Origin: Gemmata massiliana
GTDB lineage: Bacteria; Planctomycetota; Planctomycetia; Gemmatales; Gemmataceae
Length of the DNA stretch: 64,000 nucleotides
NCBI GenBank assembly: GCA_000531095.1
Contig: HG799466.1
Coordinates: 88,970 to 152,969, forward strand
Direction of reading: 5' to 3'
Position numbers and translations under genes: made by a program. The notes beneath the pieces were generated by a model. It was not told the origin of the DNA, made no database searches, and saw nothing but the letters and a program-made list of their open reading frames with translations. Shown piece after piece: positions 41,922-49,614 of the stretch (the stretch's first letter is position 1; each line of letters begins with the position of its first letter).

Positions 41922-43829
41922 CTACTTCGGGGAAGCGCCCTTCCCGCCCTTTTCGCCACCCTTCGCGCCTTTGGTCCCCGGTTGCGGGACGGGGCCTTTC
42001 GGCCCCCCGAATGGCGGCGCACCTGCTCCGCCTTTTTCGATGTCAATCGGCGCGATCGGGGGCGCCGCGGGTTTCGGTTCGTCGTCAACGTACACGTAGG
42101 GCACGCCTTGAACGCGAGCGCGAGCCGTATCACCGATGATCGACAGCACGCGAACGTCCTGCTTCATCGTGTCGAGGATTGGGAGCGGGAACAGCCCCAG
42201 AACCAGACACAGCACCGCAAGTCCCCCAAACGCGACGAACTCGCGCCGGTTCACGTCTGTCGGCGCGGTGCCGCCAACCGGTTCCGGCTCCTTGGTCGGG
42301 TTGAAGAACGCCTTCTGGAGCACGGTGAACGTGTACCACGCACTCAGGAAAACGCCGAACGCCGCGATCACGGCAAGCCCGAGGCGGTGAACGCCCGGGT
42401 TGCGGGCGTCGAACAGCCCGCCCAGCATCAGCATTTCGCTCACGAAGTTGTTCAGTCCGGGCAGCCCGACGCTCGCGAGGCACAACACGAACACGAGCAC
42501 CGCGTAGTTCGGGTACCGGGCCATCAGCCCGCCGAACTTCCCGATCTCGGTGGTCCGGTAGCGGTCCATCAGGAACGCGAGCGTAGCGAACAGTGCCCCG
42601 GTGCTCAGCCCGTGGTTCACCATGTGCAGCACCGCGCCCGACAGCCCTTCCTTGTTGAACGCGAACAGCCCCAGCACCAGGAACCCCAGGTGCGAAACGG
42701 AGCTGTAGGCGATCACCAACTTGATGTCCTTCGAGGCGTAAGCACACAGCGCCGCGTACACGATCCCGAACGCCGCGAACCCGCCGATCGCGGGCAAGCC
42801 GTAAGTGATCGCCGCGTCCGGAACGAGCGGCAGCACGAGCCGCAGGATACCGAACGTCCCGAGCTTCGCCATGAGCGCCGAGAGCATCACCGTCACGCCG
42901 ATCGGCGACTCGCCGTAGGCCGAGGGCAACCACGTGTGAAACGGCCAGATCGGAACCTTCACCATGAACCCGGCCATCAGCGCAATGAAGAGCCAGAACT
43001 GCACGCTCTGCTTGACTGCGAGGGCCGCACTGTCTCCGGCGAGCGCCTTCTGGTGCGCATCGTGGAGGCCCTTTTGAACGTTGACCATCAGTTGCGGGAT
43101 CGAGAACGTGACGGTCCCGTCCGCGCTCGGGTTCGTGAGGACGACACCGATCACCCCGACGAGCGTGAGCAGGCTCCCGGCCAGCGTGTACAGGAAGAAC
43201 TTGCGGGCCGCGTCGCGCCGCCCGGACCCCACGCCCCACTTCCCGATGAGGAAGAACGACGGGATCAGCGTCAGCTCGAAGAATATGTAGAAGAGCACCA
43301 CGTCGAACGAGAGGAACGCGCCAATTATCCCGGCCTGGAGCAGAAACACCCACCCGAAGAACGCGCCGGGTTTCTCCTTGACCGACTCCCACGACACAAG
43401 AATGACTGGGATCAGCATCAGGCTCGACAGCGCCACGAGCCACAGGTTCAACCCGTCGATGCCGATGTAGAACTGCACGTTCGGGCCGGGCTTGCCGGGC
43501 GCGAGCTGCTTGTTCGAGAGGCTGAACAGCGTCCACGTCGTGCGCGCGTCCGGGCTGTCGTCTTTCGCCCCGGGATCACCGGGCACGAATTCGGGGTGGA
43601 ACTGTACTGCGTATTCGTCGCCCCGCCGCGAGCTCTCGCGCTTGGCGCGTTCGCCGAGGTGCGGGATCGCGATCGCGACCACGGCCGTGGTCAAACCGAG
43701 GTGAACTAGCGCGAGCACGAGTGCGACCCGGCGCGCGATCCGCCCGAACGCCGGTACGATCACCGCCGACGCGAGCGGCAGTAGCACCAGCAGCAGAACC
43801 AGTACGGTGATGACGGAGTAAGTGGACAT
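41922..43829 (-). CDS. nuoM: NADH-quinone oxidoreductase subunit M, with extra loop and tail
   Basis: A 635-residue proton-pumping subunit (about 14 helices). Typical pieces are YIGIDGLNLWLVALSSL, FYIFFELTLIPSFFLIGKWG (Glu of F-E-L-x-L-I-P), PFHTWLPSAYGESP (H-T-W-L-P) and DIKLVIAYSSVSHLGF. It is longer than the usual 500 residues: an insertion between the first helices (about 63-105; FHPEFVPGDPGAKDDSPD) and a 60-residue Pro/Gly/Lys-rich C-terminus (GGPKGPVPQPGTKGAKGG) account for the difference. The role of the tail is unknown. It sits between nuoL (109 bp gap) and nuoN. Confidence 0.95.
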   Translation of the reverse strand: MSTYSVITVLVLLLVLLPLASAVIVPAFGRIARRVALVLALVHLGLTTAVVAIAIPHLGERAKRESSRRGDEYAVQFHPEFVPGDPGAKDDSPDARTTWTLFSLSNKQLAPGKPGPNVQFYIGIDGLNLWLVALSSLMLIPVILVSWESVKEKPGAFFGWVFLLQAGIIGAFLSFDVVLFYIFFELTLIPSFFLIGKWGVGSGRRDAARKFFLYTLAGSLLTLVGVIGVVLTNPSADGTVTFSIPQLMVNVQKGLHDAHQKALAGDSAALAVKQSVQFWLFIALMAGFMVKVPIWPFHTWLPSAYGESPIGVTVMLSALMAKLGTFGILRLVLPLVPDAAITYGLPAIGGFAAFGIVYAALCAYASKDIKLVIAYSSVSHLGFLVLGLFAFNKEGLSGAVLHMVNHGLSTGALFATLAFLMDRYRTTEIGKFGGLMARYPNYAVLVFVLCLASVGLPGLNNFVSEMLMLGGLFDARNPGVHRLGLAVIAAFGVFLSAWYTFTVLQKAFFNPTKEPEPVGGTAPTDVNRREFVAFGGLAVLCLVLGLFPLPILDTMKQDVRVLSIIGDTARARVQGVPYVYVDDEPKPAAPPIAPIDIEKGGAGAPPFGGPKGPVPQPGTKGAKGGEKGGKGASPK

Positions 43830-43938
43830 CTCGTTAGTTCCAAGCTCCGGCTTCCGGGCTTCAAGTTGGGGCGGGTCATCGGCGCCGGGATCGCGTCCCG
43901 TTCGCCGGGTTCACTTCGCCCCGAACCCCGGGAGTTCC

Positions 43939-45900
43939 TTATCTGGTGACGCGGAACACAACGAACGTCAGGAACACGGCGACGCCCAGCGCCATCGACA
44001 GGGCGTAGAACTGGACCAGTCCGTTCTGGATCGGGCGGACCCAGCTCCCGACGAACTGCGGGACCGACGAAATCAGGCGAGCGAGTCCGTCGAGGAACCC
44101 GTCGAACACGCGGGCCAGGAACGCCAGCACTTCCGCCGGCTTCACGAACAGCGCGCCGTAGATCTCGTCGACGAACAGTTTGTTCCGCGACAGATCGAAC
44201 ACAGGCCCCATCCCCAGGGGCGCCTTCTCCGCACCGCCCTTGCGGTAAAGTGCGAAGGCGAGAGCGATTCCGCCCAGTGCTAGAACCGCGCTGGCGCCCG
44301 CGATAACCCAGTTAAAGTGGTGCTCGACTTCTTTCGCCGGGGTCAACCCGCGCGTCTGGCCGAGCGACGGCGTGCCGCTCAGGAAGTCACTGAACCAGTG
44401 CGTGAACGGCTCCACCACCACACCCACGAACAGCGCCCCCACCGCGAGCACGATGAGCGGAATCGTCATGGCGGGCGGGGACTCGTGTGCGTGGTGCCCG
44501 GCCTCGTGCGGGATGCGTTCCGGCCCCCAGAACGTGAGGAAGTACGCGCGGAACGTGTAGAACGCAGTCAGGAACGCGGTTAAACACGCCACCAAAAGGA
44601 GCGTGAAGTAGCCCGCAGTGTAGGGGCTGCTCGATTCGCTCGCGGCCGTGAGCGATTCCAGGATGAGATCCTTGCTCCAGAAGCCAGAGAGCAGCGGAAC
44701 CCCTGCGAGCGCGGCAGCGCCGCACAAAAAAGTAAGGTGCGTGGTCGGCAGAACCTTCCGCAACCCGCCGAACTGACGCACGTCGATCACCCCGCCCATC
44801 GCGTGCATCACGCTCCCGGCCGCGAGGAACAACAGTGCTTTGAAGAAGGCGTGCGTGAACAGGTGGAACATCGCCGCCCCGACCGCGAACGCCGGGCTGA
44901 TCGTGCCACTGGTTCCGAGTGCGAGGAACATGAACCCGAGCTGGCTCACCGTGGAGTACGCGAGCACCCGTTTGAGGTCGGTCTGGGCGAGCGCGATGAA
45001 CGCCGCCAGGAGTGCCGTAATGCCACCGATCCACGAAACGACGATCTGGGCATCGGGCGCCATCGCAAACAGCGGCGCGCATCGGGCGAGCAGGTACACG
45101 CCCGCAGTAACCATCGTGGCCGCGTGGATGAGCGCGGAGACCGGCGTCGGGCCTTCCATCGCGTCCGGCAACCAGACGTAGAGCGGGAACTGGGCGCTCT
45201 TGCCCACCGCACCGCAGAACAACAACAGGCACGCGAGCGTCAGCGATCCCTGTTCCGGCGGGTACTTCTGAATGTGATCGAACAGCAGGTTCAGGTCGGT
45301 GTTCCACCCGCCGAGTTTCCACAACAGGAAAATGCCGAGCAAGAACCCGGTGTCGCCGAGGCGCGTGTAGAGGAACGCTTTCCGCGCCGCGGCAGCAGCC
45401 GATGGCTTCTCGAAGTAGTACCCGACGAGCAGGTAAGAGCAGACACCGACCCCTTCCCAGAACGCCACCAGGAGCAGGAAGTTGTTCGCGAGGACCAGCC
45501 CGCACATGCTGAAGACGAACAGGGCCATCACCGCGAAGAACCGCGGGAACCCCTTGTCGCCGTGCATGTAGCCGCCGGCGAAGAGCGCGATCCACGTCGC
45601 GATGAACGTAATCATCGCCAACATGATCGACGAGAGCGCGTCCACCGTCAGGGTGAACCGGATCTGCAAGTGCCCCGCTGCGAACCACGTAATCGGCTCG
45701 GAAATCTTGCGCCCGTTGCCGAGGTCCATCACCTGCACGAGCAACAGCATCGCAACGACGGCCGCACTCGCGCACGCGAGGATTAGGGGAACGTGGGCCA
45801 GTTTCTTCAGGGGCGAAATGTACGCGAAGAGCGTCGCCAACAAACTCGCGCTGAGCGGCAGCGCGAGAACGACGAGTGCGAGCGTGATCGGGTCAGACAC
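43939..45900 (-). CDS. nuoL: NADH-quinone oxidoreductase subunit L
   Basis: A 653-residue antiporter-like subunit of complex I with 15-16 helices. It ends in the long lateral helix and final anchor. Key text: GYMHGDKGFPRFF, LLVAFWEGVGVCSYLLVGYY, LWKLGGW, SAQFPLYVWLPDAMEGPTPVSALIHAATMVTAGVYLLAR (short landmarks PLYVWLPDAMEGPTPVSALI, HAATMVTAGV) and DLKRVLAYSTVSQLGFM. I use a GTG start at 45900 because it has GGAGGAGG upstream and gives the usual N-terminus; it overlaps the end of nuoK by 8 bp, which suggests translational coupling. Longer frames add Arg-rich residues without similarity. Confidence 0.95.
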   Translation of the reverse strand: MSDPITLALVVLALPLSASLLATLFAYISPLKKLAHVPLILACASAAVVAMLLLVQVMDLGNGRKISEPITWFAAGHLQIRFTLTVDALSSIMLAMITFIATWIALFAGGYMHGDKGFPRFFAVMALFVFSMCGLVLANNFLLLVAFWEGVGVCSYLLVGYYFEKPSAAAAARKAFLYTRLGDTGFLLGIFLLWKLGGWNTDLNLLFDHIQKYPPEQGSLTLACLLLFCGAVGKSAQFPLYVWLPDAMEGPTPVSALIHAATMVTAGVYLLARCAPLFAMAPDAQIVVSWIGGITALLAAFIALAQTDLKRVLAYSTVSQLGFMFLALGTSGTISPAFAVGAAMFHLFTHAFFKALLFLAAGSVMHAMGGVIDVRQFGGLRKVLPTTHLTFLCGAAALAGVPLLSGFWSKDLILESLTAASESSSPYTAGYFTLLLVACLTAFLTAFYTFRAYFLTFWGPERIPHEAGHHAHESPPAMTIPLIVLAVGALFVGVVVEPFTHWFSDFLSGTPSLGQTRGLTPAKEVEHHFNWVIAGASAVLALGGIALAFALYRKGGAEKAPLGMGPVFDLSRNKLFVDEIYGALFVKPAEVLAFLARVFDGFLDGLARLISSVPQFVGSWVRPIQNGLVQFYALSMALGVAVFLTFVVFRVTR

Positions 45901-46318
45901 GGACGGCCTCCTCCGCGATCGGTTGGGGCCGCGCACCGGCCGGCGTGAGCGTCGGTTCCGGTTCCACCGGGGCCTGTTCGAGCGGTTCCTCGTCCACGGC
46001 CGCCGGGATGCCGAGTTCTCGCAGTTCTTGCCAGTCGGACACGTCGAGCGAGCGCCGGCGCCGGTACAGGCTCACGAACAGCGCCAGCGCGATCCCGGCC
46101 TCGCACGCGGCGACCGCCAGGATGAACAGCACGAACACCTGTCCCTGTAGGTTCCCGTGGTACCGGGCGAACGCGACGAAGTTGATCGCGACACCCTGGA
46201 GCATCATTTCGGCGCACAGGAACATCGTGATGAGGTTGCGCCGGGTGAGGAACCCGACCAGCCCGATGCCGAAGAGCGCCGCGGCGACCGCGAGGAAGTG
46301 CCAGAGCGTGAGGATCAC
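45893..46318 (-). CDS. nuoK: NADH-quinone oxidoreductase subunit K
   Basis: A 141-residue membrane subunit with three helices. The conserved glutamate motifs are FLCAEMMLQGVAINFVAFA (Glu in helix 2) and AACEAGIALALFV (Glu in helix 3). The usual length is about 100; here a 40-residue Glu/Pro-rich cytoplasmic tail (EEPLEQAPVEPEPTL) is added. A GTG start at 46318 overlaps the nuoJ stop (GTGA). It is followed by an 8-bp overlap with nuoL. NuoK contributes to the proton channel next to NuoJ and NuoN. Confidence 0.95.
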   Translation of the reverse strand: MILTLWHFLAVAAALFGIGLVGFLTRRNLITMFLCAEMMLQGVAINFVAFARYHGNLQGQVFVLFILAVAACEAGIALALFVSLYRRRRSLDVSDWQELRELGIPAAVDEEPLEQAPVEPEPTLTPAGARPQPIAEEAVRV

Positions 46319-47538
46319 TTGGCGACCCCCTTACGGTGTGTGACGGCGACCGCGCCGATGACGGCGACGAGCAACAGCGTACCCGCCAGTTCGATCGCCA
46401 ACAGGTGTTCGGAATACAGCACGAAGCCCAGCCCCCGGACGTTGTTCGCGGGGAGTTCGCCGGCCCCGCGGAGGAGCACGACCTCGTCCCGCAGTTCCCG
46501 AACCGCGGCCCGCGCACCGGCCGGGTCCGGCTTCTCATCGCTCATCAGGCGCCGAACGGTCCGGAACGTCTTCGCGCTGGTCTCGCGAACGCCCGCGGCC
46601 CGCTTAACGACGCCCCGGGCCTGCTCGTCCGCACGAAACAGGGTCGAGTTCTCGCCGTTCAGCTGCCCGCGGAACTGCACGAGCCGATCATGAATCGAAC
46701 CGTTCCGCTCGTTGCCCGCGAGTTCGATGTCCTGGAAGTTGCGTCCCGGGGCACTGTCGAGCGAGTACGTCCCGCCCACCACCCGCGACAGGTCGTTTTT
46801 GATCGGCGGGTAGACCTTTTCAAAGGCTTCCAGGCGGTCGAGCACGGCCCCGCGGGTGCCGGCGTCACCTTCGAGGGCTTTCTCTGCCTCTTCGAGCCGC
46901 GTTACGACGTCCGAAAGAGTCTTGCGTTCTTCCGCGGTCACGACCGGTGCGAGCAGGTGCGACTGCGAATCGCTGGCCCCGTCCGGCTTCGTCGTCTGAG
47001 CGGTCTGGTAGAGAGTGAACAGCACGAGCCCGACGAACGCGAACCCGGCGAACCCGCCGTAGAGCGGCTCGCGGCTGCGGTCGTTCTCGTTCGACGCCCC
47101 GTCCGCGTGCGACAGCATCAGCACGAAGAGGAACGTCACGATGATCGCACCGGCGTAGATGATGATCGTCGCGGCCATCAGGAACGGGGCCGCGAGTAGC
47201 AGGAACAGCCCGCACGTGCTGAGCACGACGAACGCGAACGCGATCGCCCCGCGTGCCGGGTTCTTCTGGGCCACGAGGACCGCCCCGAAAACGAGCGCCC
47301 CGGCCGAGAACAGCACGAACAGCGCGGTCCCGATGACGTCCGGGAGCGGCCGACCGAACGTGGCGAACACCCACGCGCCGAAGACCGCGGCGGACGCGAC
47401 CAGGGCCGCGATCCCCCCCGGTACGAACCGCCCGCGCGGGCGCGGGAGCAGGAAGTAGAACCCGACGACGCCGAGCACGGCGGCCAGGGCGATTTGCCCG
47501 CCGGCTTCCTGCGTCGGTGAAAGCGCGAACAGGTTCAT
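46315..47538 (-). CDS. nuoJ: NADH-quinone oxidoreductase subunit J with large soluble insertion
   Basis: A 407-residue protein, twice the normal size. The NuoJ core is at about 73-145 (ALVFGAVLVAQKNPARGAIAF, then the pi-bulge helix ATIIIYAGAIIVTFLFVLML) and 160-180, and resumes at about 364-400 (NVRGLGFVLYSEHLLAIELAGTLLL), where the ..VLYSEHLLAIE.. strand of the last helix is found. Between them is a 180-residue charged, helix-rich insertion (183-363; TRLEEAEKALEGDAGTRG, DRLEAFEKVYPPIKNDL). Two extra helices precede the core (13-60). The start at 47538 was chosen because the longer frame reads into nuoI. It overlaps nuoK by 4 bp. The insertion probably faces the cytoplasm or periplasm; function unknown. 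Confidence 0.9.
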   Translation of the reverse strand: MNLFALSPTQEAGGQIALAAVLGVVGFYFLLPRPRGRFVPGGIAALVASAAVFGAWVFATFGRPLPDVIGTALFVLFSAGALVFGAVLVAQKNPARGAIAFAFVVLSTCGLFLLLAAPFLMAATIIIYAGAIIVTFLFVLMLSHADGASNENDRSREPLYGGFAGFAFVGLVLFTLYQTAQTTKPDGASDSQSHLLAPVVTAEERKTLSDVVTRLEEAEKALEGDAGTRGAVLDRLEAFEKVYPPIKNDLSRVVGGTYSLDSAPGRNFQDIELAGNERNGSIHDRLVQFRGQLNGENSTLFRADEQARGVVKRAAGVRETSAKTFRTVRRLMSDEKPDPAGARAAVRELRDEVVLLRGAGELPANNVRGLGFVLYSEHLLAIELAGTLLLVAVIGAVAVTHRKGVAK

Positions 47539-47546
47539 GCGGACTT

Positions 47547-47562
47547 CGTGAAGGTTGTCACA
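47547..47562 (-). promoter_or_regulatory. CRP/FNR-like dyad between nuoI and nuoJ
   Basis: CGTGA-N6-TCACA, one mismatch from the classical CRP/FNR half-site pattern. It overlaps the nuoI stop codon and ends 9 bp before the nuoJ ATG. It closely resembles the dyad upstream of nuoA (57608-57625). Just upstream on the minus strand is TATATA (about 47579-47584), which could be a -10 box. It may regulate a secondary promoter or simply fold in the mRNA. Confidence 0.4.
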
Positions 47563-48256
47563 AGCGAGACGACGATGGTATATAAGGCGAGCGCGATGCG
47601 GCAGCGCCGTTTCCGGCGAACGGTCGGTGTGAGCCGACCGCGGTCCCCGCACCACACTTCCCCGGCCGGCCCACACCGGCCGCTCGACTAGTGGCCCGGG
47701 GCGGCTCGCTCGCGGGGCCGAGTTTACCGGACTGCGTGCGGACCGGGTCGGTCCCGGCCCTGGTCGTGGTATCAAACACGCTCAGGAGCTTTTCCTTGTC
47801 GAACACCATCTGTTCGCGGCTCAGACCGGTCAGGTCGTAGAGCGTCGTGAGTTCGATCGCGTCCACGGGGCACGCCTCTTCGCACATGCCGCAGTAGATG
47901 CACCGCAGCTCGTCGATGACGAACGTTTCCGGGTACTTCTCGCGCCCGTCCTTTTGCCACTCGGTCGGGGCGGGCGCGGCCACGATGTCGATGCAGTGGG
48001 CCGGGCACGCGGTCGCGCACATGTAGCACGCCACGCACTTCACGCGCCCCGCCTCGTCCCGGTTGAGCCGGTGAACGCCGCGGTAGTTCAGCGGCATCTT
48101 CGGTTCTTGTTCCGGATACTGTTCGGTGATCTTCCGACCGACCATGTGCCCGAGCGTGGTCTTCAGCCCGTCGATGAGCGCGGGAATGTAGAGCTGCTCC
48201 CACAGCCCCAGTTTCGACTCTTCCACCCACGACACGTCGGATTCGGTAATTGGCAT
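47558..48256 (-). CDS. nuoI: NADH-quinone oxidoreductase subunit I
   Basis: A 232-residue peripheral subunit carrying two 4Fe-4S clusters (N6a, N6b) that pass electrons towards NuoB. The cluster motifs are CVACYMCATACP and CIYCGMCEEACP, in the usual order at about 73-84 and 118-129. PEQEPKMPLNYRGVHRL in front is typical. The normal protein ends near residue 180; the last 50 residues are Ser/Arg/Gly/Ala-rich low-complexity and lack similarity, so this tail may simply be translated intergenic sequence. ATG at 48256. It overlaps the regulatory dyad before nuoJ. The gap to nuoH is 67 bp. Confidence 0.95.
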   Translation of the reverse strand: MPITESDVSWVEESKLGLWEQLYIPALIDGLKTTLGHMVGRKITEQYPEQEPKMPLNYRGVHRLNRDEAGRVKCVACYMCATACPAHCIDIVAAPAPTEWQKDGREKYPETFVIDELRCIYCGMCEEACPVDAIELTTLYDLTGLSREQMVFDKEKLLSVFDTTTRAGTDPVRTQSGKLGPASEPPRATSRAAGVGRPGKCGAGTAVGSHRPFAGNGAAASRSPYIPSSSRL

Positions 48257-48323
48257 GAGACCACCGGTACTAGCTGTTTCCAACTGGTCGCGGCCCGGAC
48301 GCCCGCCCGAGCCGCAACACCGA

Positions 48324-49565
48324 TTATTTACCCGCGTATGTGACGCCCGCGGGGAGGCCCGGCGGGAGCTTCTTGACCGCACGCTTGGGGTTCGTGATCG
48401 TGCCGCGGGTCCGCGCTCCCATTACCCCCGCGCCGACGAACAATACCAAACTCACACCCGCGAGAACGATCAGCGCGACGCCGAACTGCTTCACGATCAT
48501 CACCGCGAGCAGGTTCAGCAGCGCGAGCGGGATCATCACCTTCCACGCGAGGTTCATGAGCTGGTCGAAGCGGAACCGGGGAATGGTCCAGCGCACGAAC
48601 TGGGCGAAGACGCACAGCGCGACCATCTTCCCGCTCAGCACGAGCAGCTTCACAACCGCCCCGAGGATCGGGTTCGTGATGAGCGACTCCAACCCGAACA
48701 GGCTCCACCCGCCGAGGAACAGCACCGACAGCATGAAACTCGCGGTGACGAGGTGGATGTACTCGGTCAGCAGCATCAGCCCGAGCTTCAGCGAACTGTA
48801 CTCGGTGTGATACCCGCCGACGAGCTCCTGTTCCGCTTCCGGCAAGTCGAACGGCAACCGGCTGCTCTCCGCGTAGGTACTCACCATGAACAACAGCAGC
48901 GCGAGCGGCTGGAACAGGATGAACCACCCGTGCGACAGTTGCCACGCGATGATCTTCTCGGGGTTCAACGAGCCGACCACAATGAACACGCCGAGTACCG
49001 ACATCCCGAGCGGGATCTCGTAGCTCACGATCTGCGCCGAGGACCGGAGCGAGCCGAGCAGCGAATACTTGTTATTCGCGCTCCACCCGGCCAGGATCAC
49101 TCCGTACACCGCCAGCGAGCCGAGCGCGAAGATGTACAGAACACCGATGTCCAGCCCCGGCGCGAGCACGAAGTTGAAGCTGTCCGCGTAAGCCTTCTGT
49201 TGTGCCTCGAACGTCGCCACGGCCCCCGGTTCCGTTGCCACGACCGCGTCCGGAGCGGGCGTCGTCGCCCCGAACGGCACGATAGCCAGTGCCATGAGAG
49301 CCGTACCCACCGCGACCGCGGGCGCGAGCAGGTAAAAGACCCGATCGACGTGACTCGGGATCACTTCTTCCTTCAGGAAGAACTTCCCGCCGTCCGCGAG
49401 CGGCTGGAGCAGCCCGCCGGGGCCGACGCGGTTCGGCCCCACGCGGTCCTGCATCCAGGCCGAGATCTTGCGCTCGCCGAGCGTGAGGTAACCGCACACG
49501 CTCAGCACGCCGGCGATGAGGCCGACGATGAGGATCGCGGTAATCATGGGGTCAAAGGTCGGCAT
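48324..49565 (-). CDS. nuoH: NADH-quinone oxidoreductase subunit H
   Basis: A 413-residue membrane subunit (eight or more helices) that forms the quinone-binding site with NuoB and NuoD. Signatures are ERKISAWMQDRVGPNRVGPGGLLQPLADGGKFFLKE (short: QDRVGPNRVGPGG) near residues 38-50, and AESSRLPFDLPEAEQELVGGYHTEYSS (E-x-x-R-x-P-F-D-L-P-E-A-E) near 225. About 50 residues more than average come from a loop after helix 2 (PDAVVATEPGAVATFEAQQKAYADS). ATG at 49565; an alternative in-frame ATG is at 49547. It lies 49 bp after nuoG. Confidence 0.95.
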   Translation of the reverse strand: MPTFDPMITAILIVGLIAGVLSVCGYLTLGERKISAWMQDRVGPNRVGPGGLLQPLADGGKFFLKEEVIPSHVDRVFYLLAPAVAVGTALMALAIVPFGATTPAPDAVVATEPGAVATFEAQQKAYADSFNFVLAPGLDIGVLYIFALGSLAVYGVILAGWSANNKYSLLGSLRSSAQIVSYEIPLGMSVLGVFIVVGSLNPEKIIAWQLSHGWFILFQPLALLLFMVSTYAESSRLPFDLPEAEQELVGGYHTEYSSLKLGLMLLTEYIHLVTASFMLSVLFLGGWSLFGLESLITNPILGAVVKLLVLSGKMVALCVFAQFVRWTIPRFRFDQLMNLAWKVMIPLALLNLLAVMIVKQFGVALIVLAGVSLVLFVGAGVMGARTRGTITNPKRAVKKLPPGLPAGVTYAGK

Positions 49566-49614
49566 GGCTCTCGTCGTGTGGGTTCGTCGGCAATGTCTCT
49601 CGGAGCAGCGCGAC

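Noticed and set aside
47558-47720. Functional C-terminal domain of NuoI
   Set aside because: The last 50 residues are low-complexity Ser/Arg/Gly/Ala text with no similarity, better explained as translated regulatory spacer.
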